From Spodoptera frugiperda (taxonomy: Eukaryota; Arthropoda; Insecta; Lepidoptera; Noctuidae): a DNA stretch of 64,000 nucleotides. Shown piece after piece: positions 25,502 to 38,485 of the stretch. The stretch's first letter is position 1; each line of letters begins with the position of its first letter. A program made the position numbers and the translations under genes. The DNA lies in NCBI RefSeq assembly GCF_023101765.2, contig NC_064226.1, positions 7,494,001 through 7,558,000 of the forward strand. The letters are read 5' to 3'. The notes under the pieces were generated by a model that was not told the DNA's origin, ran no database searches, and saw only the letters and a program-made list of their open reading frames with translations.

Positions 25502-28500
25502 TCATGAAGATGTGGGAAACAGTTGATCGTAAGGAACTTTTAAGAACAATTTATTGGCTACTCTGACGCCGATTCTCTTCCAGTTAGCCTGAGCATAAGG
25601 CAGGAATTCCTTGTAAAGCGTTCTCCAGTTTTCGTTGGCGAATCTTGTACCCAAGTCAGCTGAAAAAAAAGAACATGCAAATCTTTAGTTTATTTTACAA
25701 CACAATATCTTTAACGCCCACATTCATTTAAATTAAATCGGCTGTTCTCGCACGTTATACTTAGGTATTCATATCTAATCAAAAAGTCTAACGCTAGCAA
25801 AAAATCGCAAGACAGGTCTTAAGTACTTAATGCAAAAAGTATTAGGATAACTTAACGTATAGAGACGAGATTAGAAAAACATTTCTAGACATATTGTAAC
25901 TATTATTATATATTAACTACAGAAATGTAGGTATGATATTTCTAAAAAAGTATTTTTAAAGTTGTTGCAAATATCGATAATCTCTTTTTTTTTAAGTCAT
26001 TCGGTTAAACCGTTAGAAATATTGATCGAATAGAAAGTTAACTCACTTAATTCTCTCGATTCCGGGTTGTCGTTTTTGAAGAGTGTGACAATGCTGCCAA
26101 GGTCGGGTCTCATGTAGAAATCTGTGATACGTATATACGTCTCAGTGCCGTTCTTCTCCGGAACTCCGTCGAGTTTCCACGTGTACACCAAGTCAGCTGT
26201 AAAATATTAGACGAAAATAAGCAAAAAGAACAATCGCACTAGGTAATAAGAACTAATTTAAAGGTACTCTTAAGACTGGAAGGAGAAAGAAGACTGGAAA
26301 GGTACCCTTGTTTGTAACAGTTGTGAAATGATTAGAGGCGGTTGCTATCCACCAACAGGAAAGTACACCTCTACCTAACCTTTAATGATGACATTGGCAT
26401 GTGTTCTTTGATTTTTATTTTTTATGGGGGAAAATCATCCATAACTTCTCCCGCTTTGGGCGAGGCGTGAGGGAGTGTCAGACTCTTATTGACTAAAAAC
26501 CACCCCGTTCCTACTCCTGCCCTTCGAGCCAGAGTCCCGGTAAACCTGCTAGGTAGTCCGCAGCTCCGGGATACATAGGCATAGTTAATGTAATGATAGT
26601 GTTGTAAATATATTTCCTGCGTATTATAAGCATTATATATATATTTTTTTAAAAAAACGTTGCCCCACACTAGGTTTTCTCCTCGGTCGTGGGTGCGTTT
26701 ACAAACATACAAGTTCACATACACATGACACCCAGACCCGAAACAACAATTTGTGGATCACACAAAGAGTTGCTCCGTGCGGGAATCGAACCCGCTACCC
26801 GTTGCGTGGCAGCCAGTTGCCCAGCCACCGCACCAACCGGCGGATGTAGGTATATGATATGTAGAAGTACTGAGTAACACTTACTCATCGTAGTATTAAC
26901 TTGTCCGTAGGCTACAATCTTCAGAGAGTTGAACTGCCCTTCTCCATAATAATCGGCTTTGACTGAAACTCTTGGTCCACTCAGGTCCACTTCTAAATGG
27001 AATTTGTCATCATCAGCGCGTAATCTGGAAAAAATATTAATAGATATTATAAATCAAATAAGATATATTTTCAATACTTATGTTTTAAATTCCGTTGTGG
27101 TTGCGAGTTGCACTATTATTGCATTACGTAATTTATTTGTTGTATTAATAATATGTTGATTAATTTTGTTTAATATTAATATCTTCCTTTGTAAACAAAG
27201 GACAAGGCTACAATATTTATTTCTTTTGCTTTCAGGTTCAGGACCTATAAAAGGTCCGTTATGCACCGTTATGATGAGTAAACAGAGTTATGGAGTAAAA
27301 AAATATAAAGTATTGTAATTTTAACCCAAAAACTCACAGGCGATGCAATCTCTCAGTGACAACATGATTAAATAAATAAATTAAAAGCAAAACAAAACAT
27401 ATTAATGATAATATAATTATGTAATAAATATGTAAATAACTATACCTGGCGTCATGAACAATGGCCTCCTTCAAACCTTCCACGTAAATGTTCTTTAAAT
27501 TCAATTTCGCTGCGATCTGTAATGTCAGAAACAAAATTATATAATCAATGGCAGATAATTAACTATGGCCATCGAATACCGGTTCACTACTCAGACATGA
27601 ATAATTTTATAAACACTATACATATGTATATTTTGCATTATAGAATACAGCTGGTGGAATGACTACAACGATTTTAAGATTCACCTTGTGGCAAATAATT
27701 GATCCTAATAGGTATTTAGTATCTATAAACACTGAGCAATTAACTTAAAATTAACAGTCGGTAAGTTTTAAAGTCTATTTTAGAGACAAATAGGTATGTC
27801 TAGGGCCTTAGGGTCCACGGTCCGAAGCTGCGGACTGCCTAAAGGGTGGATTTTTAAGAGTTTGACACTCCCTCTTAGGGTTGCCAGGTCCGGACTGATC
27901 ATTTCCTGGACATTCCTGGACAAGGGCCAAAAACGGGATCTGAGTTCTGAGAATGGGACTGGCGAGCACGTTACAACGTTTAGTTTGACTTTTGCAGCTT
28001 GTATGCATGTATAGTTTTGTATTTTTGTGAAACAAATCTAATATTTTTTCATTCCGGGACAGCAAAGTAAAATTACTGGTCACGGGACATCTGGCAACTA
28101 CTTTACCCTAGTAAAGTAGTTGCCGGAAATCCCGGTCCGATCTGGCAAGGGAGTACTCCCTCTTGCCTCGCCGAAGACGGGAGAAGTCATTGGAAGTTTT
28201 TCAGACCTTTAAAAAGGGTCCACGGTCTATCTAACTTCACACGGCTTTGAAATCTAAACGTATTAAAAGGAATAATTATTTCTTAGGTATTTAACATCAA
28301 TTTAAGAGATAAGGGTAAAATATTAATTTGTGAAGACTTTAGAGAATTAGGTCCCGATGATGTCAATACTTTCTGGGAAACTTCGTCATTGTTCTCTCAC
28401 GTGTGTCTATATTTTGTTGCGACAGTCAGAAAAACCTTACAATCCACAGGTTTTCTCATGGTATTGCTTCTATTGTTTAGCTTTAAACATGTAGGTAAAG

Positions 28501-29381
28501 ATGTCCTGCGTTGACGCAAGAAAATGTGTGTCCTAAAAACTTTGTGAATGAAACTGTTCGAGTAACTAATAGGTAAACTAAACTGTCGTTGTGTGTGTGT
28601 TTAAGGAAACCGAAAATTGTTACGTCCTCATAGAAACTCAACGACACGGTTGGATTCAACTTTAACGTCACATCTTTTATGAATGTAACATATATTTAGG
28701 TGATTATCTATTTCTCTTACGCCCTCCATTTAATTCACCATTTAGTATAATGTAATGGTTGTGTCATTGTGCCCAAATAGACGTACTACTGAATAAAAAG
28801 AGGGCTAATGACATAGACATACATTAATATGAAAATACATAACTACTAAGTAAAGCAACAAGTTATCCTGTATAAGTAGTTGACAGAATACCGTCGTATA
28901 TATATAGTAGGTACCTACACACTTGTTTGGCGATATATAAGTATAGCCATGGACTCAAACTTTGAAGGTTAAAATCTTGATCTACTATTCGTATAAGGTT
29001 TGTGTCAACTGAGTTACCTTCATATTCCACTGAATAATTGATGGTATCTAGTGTCTACATAATTACACGGCAGTTAGACCAGTTAGTAAGGTTAGGTTAC
29101 CTGGGTACCTAATCATAAACTACATAATGTTGTTTTTTACAGTAGCATCTAAGATAAGACTTCAAATAAAGGATTTCTGTGTAAGTTTTAATAACAATAA
29201 TATAAAAACTACGTCATACATTATTACAAGATTGTATGTATTAGGTACCTAGGTAAGTTTAATCTATACTTATAATAAATCTGTAGAGAGGTCAATTCTG
29301 TACATTAAATATATTTCCAAAATAACTATCAGCGGGTGATTAGTGATCGATACTGACGCCAAAAATGCAATCAGAAAAATT

Positions 29382-29430
<49 letters not shown>

Positions 29431-32400
29431 ATGTTCTTTATAGAAACAAAAACCACTTGACAGATTTCAACGAAACTTGGTACAATTGTTCTTTATACTC
29501 CTGGGCAGGTTATAGTATACTTTTCATCACGCTACGATCAATAGGAGCAGAGCAGTGAAGGGAAATGTTGGGAAAACAGGAGAACTTACTCCACTTTTTA
29601 AGCTTCCGTCGCGTGTGCAGCCTTAATGGTTAAAGCTACACAGAAATAATGTATGACGGAAATATTCTCCTTAAAATTGTTTAAAAAATATTCCACGACA
29701 GCAAATGTCTATCTCTTATGGTTGACTCACAATAACACGTATAACTCCCGATAGCTTAGCAGTTTGGAGCTTTCTGATTATATTTGTCTACTCTTACGTT
29801 TATAACACTCTCATTCATTCATTGATTCATTCATTCATTCATATTATAATATATCTGTAAAAGGGTCAATTCTGTACATTGAAAATATTGAAAGAATAAA
29901 TAGCAGAGGGTGTTACTGGATCGATACCAAACCCAAATATGTGATTAAAAATGTTTTTGTCTGTCTGTCTGTCAGGCATCACGTGAAAACTAACGGTTCG
30001 ATATCGATGAAACTTGGTATAATTATACCTTATTATCCTGGGCATAAAATAGGATACTTTTTATCCTGGAAAAATACGAAGAAAAAAAAATCTTTATTCT
30101 TCAGTTTTATTCTACAGAACGCGAGCTCAACAGCAGTAGCTCAAAAGAGGGATCTCCTTAATTATTATGGGCCTCGCCGTATTTGGGTCCAATAGGTATT
30201 GATAAGATGTCATTGTCAGAGTTAATCAAAATGGAGAGATAAAACTTCCACGCGAAGACCAACATCCGCGCGGACGGAGTCGCGGGCGGAAGTTAGTTGT
30301 TACCTATACCTACACGTGGTGTTTTGGTGTAGAGCGACACGAGGTCCTACACGCTTCTGCCTCTATCTAGCACAAACTACCACAGGAAATAATGGCTGAG
30401 GTAAGGTAATTTCGTGAACTTTGAAAAAATCTCGATTAGTTTCAATCCACACTGGGACGCATAATTAGGCGCTTTGTGCGCGATGTAGTTCACGTAAGTA
30501 AGCCATTCATTAGAAGAAGAATTAGTAGCTAATGCATGTATGCATCGTACATCGCACCTTATCTATCTAATCGGGACTGTGAGTCTTTTTGTTGTACCCC
30601 ATGTATTTAATAGTAATTCTCAACAGAAACGTTTAGTTTCGCCGTAGTTATGGCTAACGTATACCCATGTACATGGTCGGAATATCAATGAAGGAAACGA
30701 CCTCCTTTTTTATAGGTTTGGATATCTTCTTATCATAAAAACCTGACGATGTTATAAAATAGTTTTTATGTTACTTAATTAATTTTTTTGCCCCATTCTT
30801 TTATCAATATCCACGTGTCTTGAATTGTTGATTTGATACTATAGCGTTAGTTTCTGTCAAAGACAAAACCATGGACGAACTCGAAGACATCCCGGATCAG
30901 GCTTAGACTTAAAAATGCCTTGGTTACCGTCTGCTTAGTTTTATTAACTCGTACATACATAGGTAAGCCAATTATTAAATATGCTGTTAAGTTTTTGTTT
31001 TAATTTTGTTCCCAAGTTTGTATATTTATTTACATTTACATAGTTACTAAACTTGAATGATACTTAAATTAATTATAAATTCGTCTGACAAAAGTTATAT
31101 TATGATGTGTGTGTTTCGTGTGTGAACAATGAACACCGCGATACAGTATTTCGGTAACTAAAGATTTTGATTCTGATGACGAAGTCACGACTAGTCTCAC
31201 GGTATCTCTAAGTCTGTTACTTAACAATGCTACATTTTAATACATTTCCTTATTTCTTTAATTACGGAAGCACCTAATCTAGCCAAGCAGTTGCATTTAA
31301 ATAAAACAAGAACAAAACAAAGGATTCTTTATAATTTGATTAAAAAAGTAATAATATTTAAATATTCTACGGATGTTACCTACATACGATACCTACTTAT
31401 TTAATTATTTTACTTTTAGTGCACTAGCCTAACCTAGGCATTGATATATTAATTCAAATTATACAAGAAAACACATTTCCCGCACCTATTGAAGAAAAAG
31501 GTTCATTTACTGAAAGAATAGCATACCCATACCTCGAGTTTTTTGGTATCTAGCCTAAAAATATAAACATACAGGATAATGTGATATAAGTACAAATTAG
31601 ACTATAATGATTGTTTATGACACTCAATAACAGAAATTAACACGCACTTCTATCCTTCCATCACACGTGGATGATTTTAATGTCCCTAATACACAACGCT
31701 GATGAAGGTTGAATTACGATTTATTTAGAGGACATTAGAGATTATAAAATTTGCCTAACCAGTTTAACAATTAGAAGGTGGTAAAATGTATAAAAATCTT
31801 GTTGGCGAAATATATTTAATTTAGGATGAGATCATTCTTTACGAACAATAACTAGGTACATACCTAAGATCTAAGATTACTTTAAATTAAAATAGCTTTA
31901 TTATGCATATCAAGTACCTATTTATATTAAATTTTAAGTCTAGACTTTAAAAAGTATAATTCAGGCGCTTGCGAGAACTAGTGTCATGAACTTTTTTACA
32001 CTATAATATTAAGTAATAAATAGAATTTTTATAGGAACGTAATTCAATAAAGAGGACACACACTCGGTAGAGCAAAAATAATTTAAAATTAGGAAACTGT
32101 ATATGAGGACTGTACTTCCAACTGTGAGACCAAACTCATAAGTGGAAATCAAACAATTAACCACATTACCATTTGAAAACGATCATAGATTTGAACACAA
32201 CTATTTTACCTTGTCTTAGATAAAAGCGTAACGAAATAAATGTCATTTACATATAAGGATTTAAAAAGCATTCAGCAGATCTAGGTAAAGCCGGTTGAGT
32301 TTCCTTCGCTTTTAACCTTCAATTTAATATTTCCAACTTCAGAATTCAAACACAGAGGTTGCCTGATTGAAGGTTGGCAGGCAAATGGTTCAATTTGCTT

Positions 32401-35400
32401 ATTTTTTTATTGCAATACAATATTCTTAATTGCTTTCGTGAACCACAACCTGACCTACACCTAAGTACATTCTAGATTTTGAAATTCTTTGCTTTGTTGA
32501 CTATATTGATATGCAATGTTAATATGTTAATAAGTATGATATATGTGGAGATGTGGAGCATGGAAGAATAACACACTGTATAAAGCAACGGGTCAAAGGG
32601 CCTAGAACTCATGCACGGTACACACCTTACAATTTAACTCAATCGAACCAAGAATAGATAAAACTATGTAACTAAAACTGCACACTGAAATCGTAAGGTA
32701 TGCAGGCATAAATCTTAAGATTTAACTGTACAATTCGACTGTACAAGTAAAACTGCACAGTTATATTATGGTAAGGTGTGCAGCCGCTATTAATGGACAC
32801 TATCAAATTACTATTATATAACTATGTAGAATATAAAAATAATATAACTACTTAGCATAAATAAATATTAGTTGACTATAAAAAAATAGAACCGGTGGTA
32901 CAAGTATCTATTTATGTTCGTGCATTATACATAATGTTTATTATATTTATAATTAGCAGCAATAGTTTTTTTTTTAATTTATTACAAGTTTTATATCGTT
33001 AATTAATGAGTTCTCAGGATTGTTTTAGTAACACGTTTTTATTATTTACTTTAATAAATATTTTTTGGTTATCATATTTATCATGCTTTAGGTAAATACA
33101 ATTTTCGTGCATATAGGCAGGTAATGTTTATAAGGTTAAAATTAATTACTGAATTATTTGAGTACGTTCTTGTAACAAGTTTAAACTACCTACCTGATAC
33201 TTTAAGTTTTGTAAATAAAATTGGGTTCAGGAAGAAGGCTTATTAAGATCTGAATCGGATGAGGTAAGAAGTGTATGATATGTCCTTTATACTATAGTAT
33301 TATACAAATGATGTAATGGACATTGGCCTTATTACCTAGTAGCATTCCTATTCCATACATTTATAAGTATATTCTTGGTACTAGTACTTTACTTACAAAT
33401 AAAAATAAAAGTCTTTGATTAACTCAACATAATGGTAACATTACTCTGGTGTAGCGGGTGTCCATGGGCGGCGCTGATCGCTTACCATCAGGTGATGAGG
33501 TGACTCGTTTACTCGTTTGCCTCCTTTTCCGTACAAAAAAAAATATAGAATATACCTTCCTATACACTAAACCATTCACGTTTCCGTCAATCTTACCATA
33601 GAAACGGTTTGTTTAAAGACATTGTACATGTTTCTAATATTTCCGTGAGACATACAATGAACAGTAGGTACGTAGGTATACTCAAGGACAAAGATTTTCT
33701 CAAGTAAACAGGTTTAGTAAGTTGTTCCTATTATTTAAGACATTTGGACATTTGACAGAACATGAATACGACACTAACACTAGTTTTATGAGGTCAGGCA
33801 GGGCAAAAACATAAACCATTTTGGTAAATACTAACTTGACAGAACTATAAAACTCTTAAAATTACACAGTTCTTTATACTTATTCGAATGTCTTTATTTA
33901 ATGGTTTCTGTGACCCAGTACCTACATCCTGAATGATAGGGTTTTTGTAATGACATAGGTAGGTAACTAACTACCTACAAATAAGACATTATTATTATCT
34001 GAGAGTCCATTTCCTGCCTAGTATATTTGTTTTTCTAGGACACACGTAAACACACGCAATGTATTGGATATAATAATTCACTTCTCTTGCAAACTGACTT
34101 TAGTTTGCAGTGCACATTATGTACCTATGTACCTACATTAATTTGTTTTAAGGTATAAAAGAATACGGAAATATTGTTACAATAAAATTTTAATGGTCTT
34201 TAATTTTAATTGAGCATTATTGCTTAATTGCGTACCTAGTTTATACATATACATACGGATTACGTCTTAAATAAAAATAAAATTTATGTCATATCACGCA
34301 TTGTCCATAAAGCATTCAAAGGGCAGTAGTGAAAGTGAAGTTTACAACCTCACAGAACTGGTATAACAAGAAATGAACCAGAAAACAATATATTTATTGT
34401 AACACATGACAATGCTACACGACTTGTAAATTATACGCTTTTCTGTCAAACATTCGGACCATGAGTCACTGTTTGGTTATTATTAAACATGTTAAGATGT
34501 AGTTAAATAGGAAAATATTTAGTTTTCTGTTTCATTTAGATAGGTAAATCTATCTGTAGTATCTGCAACCTAAGTAGTTAAAGTCTGTTTGTTTAAATTC
34601 TCCGGTCGGAGTATGAGAAAACCTTACTGTCATACTCAAAGTCACTCAAAATGGTTAAGTAGGTACTTAACCTAGTCCTTAGCAAAGAACAAAATCGTTA
34701 CTAAGGAATAGTTTAACTAATCATTAAAAGTTGAGTGTGTGTTAAATGTGACTTATTTCTTATTCTAAGATTGGAGTTGTCTAATAAGAAGACAATGAAA
34801 AGTTTTAGTTATGATAACTTTCAAACTGAAATATTTCTGCTCCTAAAATTTCAAGCTTTGAAAGTTTTCTGAAAACAAATTGATGACAAAATGAATTCGG
34901 TTACTGAGATATCTTAAGTGGTATAGATAACAAGCGAAGGAACCAACCTACGTGGAGTTCAAATGACAATAATTTATATTAAAGGAGTTGACGAACAAGA
35001 CAGAACAAGACTCAGGCGTTGTGAAAAATATTATCTAACATAACATAAAATAATATTTTGAATTTAGACCTCAACGACCATCATTGGACAACTGCTCATG
35101 CTCATGTAACAGACATGTTGCAGTTATTCGCCAGGAAAATAATGTCTTAATTTAACTAGGTACTTGTTTGACCTCATCGTACATATCCTTCTGCAAAACG
35201 ATTAGTTTTATCCACAGTAAGGCTAAAGGAAAATGATTACAGAATAGGTCATTAGGTATCTAGAACCTAGGTACAGTAATACCGATTTTCATCGCTGATA
35301 CTAATGAAAATTAAGAAAACAACCTAATTGTATCTACACAAACCACAAAAATGTTAAAATAATTCAGTTTTAAACCTGTTTGCACTTTATCTCCCTTTGA

Positions 35401-36867
35401 TTTTGGCCATCGAACCGTCAGGTAAACTTAAAAATCATTTTTTTTTTTGCGACAACCTTTAAGATTTTTTTGCTACCTTGGATCAGTTTCAATTATAAGG
35501 TTCTTTTATTTTATTTTTTTATGGAACACGCCGTAAACGAGGAGACATATCACCTGATCGTAAGCAATCGCCGCCGCCCATGGACACTTGAAACACCAGA
35601 GGCGTTACAAGTGCATTTGCCGGCCTTTTGGGGGTTAGGAATTTAAGGGTTGTTGGGGAATCGGGTATTGGTAAGATTCGGAAAAGGGAAATTGGGCCTC
35701 CGTTGCGTTATGTTGCGGATAACATCGAATTAAATGACACAGTGTTCGTGTTATTTATGTTATAAGAAAATTTGTACCTGATTATTCTTATACTCCATGC
35801 GGAATTCCTTCTGTAAGTAAGGATCAATGGGTGGCACTCCCAGCTCGTCTATCCCATTGATCATAGTTGCAATGCCTTGTCGCACAGCCTCCGCCATGCA
35901 GTCGTTAACGTCTATAGCATTTCTGTCGCATACTTTGAAGTATTTTTCTGAAATAATAAATTAAGATTAATCAGCATTTAATTGGAATCTGTAAATAAGG
36001 ACGACCACTAAGCACAAGGTCCATGGTTTTCTGGGTCAAAACATTGATTGAGTTTTGCATTCAGGTAGGTCACATTCTGATCACGAAATTCTAAGCTTTT
36101 TGGTAACATTTTGTGGTAGGTATTAATTCCTCGTAGTAACATAGTAAGCAAATGTACCTAAAATTTGCTTATGTGTCCTCCAATATAATATTTTTCCTTA
36201 AGAACTAGAATTAATCCACTAGCACTGATACTACGAGAACTCAGAGATTTAGGCCTCTTTCAAATAAACAGTCAAATATCAACTTTAAAATTAGGTAGCA
36301 CAGTATTCAAAGTCCATTGGAAACTATCAGTGATAAATGCTGGTTTAGTTGTTTTTCTCCAGTTTCCACGGTAATTGTATGCTGTTAATACGTGGAAATA
36401 GGTATACCTACCGCAAATAGCTAAGCAGTTGTTAACTATGATGACATTAAAAGTCACAAATTATAGAGCTCTATGCCGTTAGAGCAATTAATACTGATTA
36501 GATGATTATCACCATGAAAGTCATCACTGCGCATCTGGCCAAGAATATGTTTATAATTTAGGTAGGTTTCATAATTTATTTATGTATTTGGGCAACACAA
36601 TATTACAAAACACACACAAAAATGTAAAAAAATAATCAATTTGAAAGTAATCTGTATTTACTTTTAAAATATTATGAATTAATTTATAATAAACAATTTG
36701 ACACAGACAGTAGAAATATCTGTTTGAGTAAAAATTTAAAAAAATAGTACCTAAGTAATTTATCTTAAAAAAATAAAATAAAATAAGTAACACTTACTAA
36801 TATCAACAGCACCGTAACAAACACTTAAAATCATAAACAAACTAAAAACTGTTTTAAAACCGAACAT
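25502..36867 (-). CDS. Takeout/JHBP-superfamily secreted protein
   Basis: Six exons (36798-36867, 35778-35947, 27446-27516, 26885-27024, 26047-26196, 25502-25659) encode 252 residues, normal for the family. MFGFKTVFSLFMILSVCYG is a signal peptide, and the family signature of two early cysteines follows (KVCDRNAIDVNDCM, probably disulphide-linked). Further hallmarks are the beta-strand region KLNLKNIYVEGLKEAIV, DLSGPRVSVKADY, and the C-terminal helix FANENWRTLYKEFLPYAQANWKRIGVRVANKLFLKVPYDQLFP. Members of this superfamily are secreted carriers of small hydrophobic ligands, some of them juvenile hormone binding proteins; takeout itself links feeding and the clock. The ligand here is unknown. 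Every splice joint is in phase. Intron 2 is 8.3 kb and filled with repeats, unlike the others. Confidence 0.93.
26431..26575 (-). repeat. Dispersed moth repeat (family A), copy 1
   Basis: The phrase of TTCTCCCGCTTTGGGCGAGG, GGGAGTGTCAGACTCTTATT, ACCACCCCGTTCCTACTCCT and AGGTAGTCCGCAGCTCCGG is one I recognise as a common dispersed repeat in noctuid moths. A second, inverted copy lies at about 27815-28215. It sits in an intron of the takeout-like gene. Class (SINE or LINE end) is not decided. Strand is nominal. Confidence 0.5.
26640..26855 (-). repeat. tRNA-derived SINE (family B), copy 1
   Basis: Read on the minus strand, the element starts with a tRNA-like head that includes an A-box region (TGGCTGGGCAACTGG) and a clear B box (GGGTTCGATTCCCGC). 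A body with GTATGTTTGTAAACGCA and a T/A-rich tail near 26645 follow. A second copy lies at 38328-38485 and shares the body phrase over about 75 bases. This is a retroposon and not a functional tRNA: no cloverleaf anticodon arm can be drawn. Confidence 0.65.
27815..28215 (+). repeat. Family A repeat copy 2, split by a nested MITE
   Basis: The outer parts (about 27815-27875 and 28156-28215) match copy 1 at 26431-26575 in inverse orientation, including GACACTCCCTCT, GAAGACGGGAGAAGTCATTGG and the AAGCTGCGGACTGCCT part. The middle is replaced by a 280-bp insert with its own target duplication. The nesting shows this copy is older than the insert. Confidence 0.55.
27876..28155. mobile_element. hAT-like MITE nested in a family A repeat
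   Basis: The 280-bp insert begins TAGGGTTGCCAGGTCCGGAC and ends with an imperfect inverse, GTCCGATCTGGCAAGGGAGTA. It is flanked by an exact 8-bp duplication CTCCCTCT (27868-27875 and 28156-28163). Eight-base duplications and a TTGCCAG-type terminus suit hAT elements. It has no coding frame. An internal hairpin, GGCAACTACTTTAC with GTAAAGTAGTTGCC, lies at about 28093-28124 and may be a second, partial terminus. Confidence 0.6.
29262..29640 (+). repeat. CTGT-bearing dispersed repeat, copy 1
   Basis: It shares with copy 2 the phrases GGTCAATTCTGTACATT, GGATCGATAC-like and a stretch about GATGAAACTTGGTA/GAAACTTGGTACAATT. A (CTGT)n array of about eleven units lies at 29384-29430. This is a non-autonomous dispersed element of the type common in Lepidoptera genomes; I cannot classify it further. 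Confidence 0.5.
29384..29430. repeat. (CTGT)n microsatellite
   Basis: About eleven exact CTGT units run uninterrupted inside the first CTGT-bearing repeat. The second copy of the element has only three units at the same place, so this array expanded after insertion. Confidence 0.9.
29846..30300 (+). repeat. CTGT-bearing dispersed repeat, copy 2
   Basis: This copy starts at ATATCTGTAAAAGGGTCAAT, has a short CTGT run near 29957-29971, and ends with the GC-rich phrase GCGGACGGAGTCGCGGGCGG near 30270-30290. That ending is a common terminus of moth repeats. It is about 550 bases from copy 1 in the same orientation. A TCATTCAT array lies between them at about 29812-29840. Confidence 0.5.
32614..32786. 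mobile_element. Palindromic MITE candidate
   Basis: The left end CACGGTACACACCTTAC and right end GTAAGGTGTGCAGCCG are imperfect inverted repeats about 170 bases apart, and the inner parts (ACTGCACA, TAAAACT) are also partly mirrored. This is the structure of a short foldback element. No target duplication is clear and there is no coding frame. Confidence 0.35.
33451..33543 (+). repeat. LINE 3'-end fragment with poly-A
   Basis: The phrase GTGTCCATGGGCGGCGCTGA, then CTTACCATCAGGTGA and CTCGTTTGCCTCC, then a poly-A run is a well-known moth retroelement 3' end. A longer inverse copy lies at 35505-35705. Confidence 0.6.
35505..35705 (-). repeat. LINE 3'-end fragment, inverse and longer copy
   Basis: It begins with a T-rich run (the poly-A tail on the minus strand) and carries ATCACCTGATCGTAAGCAAT and GCCGCCCATGGACACTTG, the inverse of the fragment at 33451-33543. 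It continues through GCATTTGCCGGCCTTTTGGG to about 35705, just upstream of takeout exon 2 in plus coordinates. Confidence 0.6.
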
Positions 36868-38327
36868 TTTGAGTTATTTTATTTTAATTTATTATTAAAA
36901 AATAATTTATGAGAGACGAGTAGTGCGGTCTATGTTATGGCATCGTTTGTAAGTTTCGGTCCAGTGGTGCGCGCGCGCCGCTCCGCCCGCCGTATGTTCA
37001 AGAGATTGCATAAAGCGCAGCCTTCAATGTCACTACTGGTTTGGTGAATACATAATATAGTTAGGTAATAATATAATAATACCAATCTACATATTATTGT
37101 ATTTATATTCCACTTATTATTATATTCTATTAATTTGATAATAGTCTGCCAACATATAGGTACATTGCTAAAAAAAGAACGAGTATAAGATTATATAACT
37201 ACATGATATGTATTAAATTATAATTTTTAATTTTAAACGATGTAGAAAATAAAGTGCAAGGTGCTATAAACGGAAATATTAATATTTATATACCTATTTA
37301 AAGTTGCTATGTAGCTTTTTAGACATTTAGTATCTACGTATTTATTATATTATATTTTAGTTATTTATGTATTTATAAACTCGCCTAGTCCTTTATCCCG
37401 GCAAACCTCGTATTTCTGCAAAAAAATTGGTTGAAGTTATTAAAAAAATGGTTAACTTTCTCCATATTTTTACTGTAAACTAAGATTTTCCTTTCCCTGT
37501 GTTCATTTTATACATAGACCAGTTATGTATTCTATTACTTTAGAAAATATTCGAAGGAGAATCAGGTACCCAACAATTTATTATTAATTAAGGATCGAAA
37601 AAAAAAAACGTTACCGTACGTTGAAAGACTTGAAAGATAGCGTTTCCACAGCGCCATCTGTCCAATGTCTACATAACGAAGTAATCAAACCACAGGCTTA
37701 ACAAAACAAGCAGTGTGATAAACAAGGAAGTCTTAAGTTATGAGTGCTTTAGCTTTCATTAAGTAATTTAGTTTCTTTTCGATGGCAGTCTCATCTACAC
37801 TTGAGAGTAGAAAAATCATTTTTAGATGAATATTACTTAGGTGCTTATCTGATAGAAGTATTTTATTAATTGGTGACGTGTGCCATTTCAAAGAAAATTT
37901 TATTACCTTTACAATGAGAGTATTTTATTTTGTAGTAAGATTTTTTTTAAGTTACAGAGGATTCCTTTAAAATGTAAAATAGCTAGGGGCTCCGTGTTTT
38001 TGGCTCCTTGTTGTATTTATTTATGTATTTTTGGCGTATTCTCTTCACACACATTCATTAAACTTATTTCATTACCCACGTTAACTAAATAACTTAAGTT
38101 GACATACATTGTGACCCCATATTTTGTAAGCCCGTTCGCTACCAACCTTCTACTGGCTACGCAAGACAGTTTGCTTAAACTATTTAATGCATTTTCTTTG
38201 CTCATATAAGTATGTAGTAGGTACCTTCTTAACTTTATGTCAAGGTTTACAATATTCAGTTCACAGAACTGAACCTTAAGTTGATCTTTATTTTGTTTAT
38301 CTGCATAGTTTTGTTTTCTTTATAAAA

Positions 38328-38485
38328 CGTTGGCACATTAGGATTTCTCCTGTATCGTGTGTGCGTTTACAAACATACAAGTTCACATACACATGGCACA
38401 CAGTTGTTGATCACACAAAGAGTTGCTTCGTGCCGGAATCGAACCTGCTGCTCGTTACACGGCAGCCAGTTGCCACATACGAGAT
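38328..38485 (-). repeat. tRNA-derived SINE (family B), copy 2
   Basis: The body phrase GTGCGTTTACAAACATACAA and TTCACATACACATG matches copy 1 at 26640-26855. The tRNA-like head on the minus strand keeps a B box (GGTTCGATTCCGGC) but is truncated beyond the A-box region. It is intergenic. Confidence 0.6.

Larger units (their letters stand above)
27517..35777 (-). other. 8.3-kb intron 2 of takeout-like gene
   Basis: This intron separates the exon ending EYKNNQ from the exon beginning IAAKLNL. It contains the nested family A copy, two CTGT-bearing repeats, a short TCAT array, a palindromic MITE candidate and two LINE 3'-end fragments. I find no other gene in it. Confidence 0.7.

Noticed and set aside
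26760..26840. Possible functional tRNA on the minus strand
   Set aside because: A and B boxes are present but no anticodon arm forms; it is the head of a SINE with a second copy at 38328.
29384..29430. CRISPR-like or satellite array
   Set aside because: It is a simple CTGT microsatellite inside a dispersed repeat, with no spacers.
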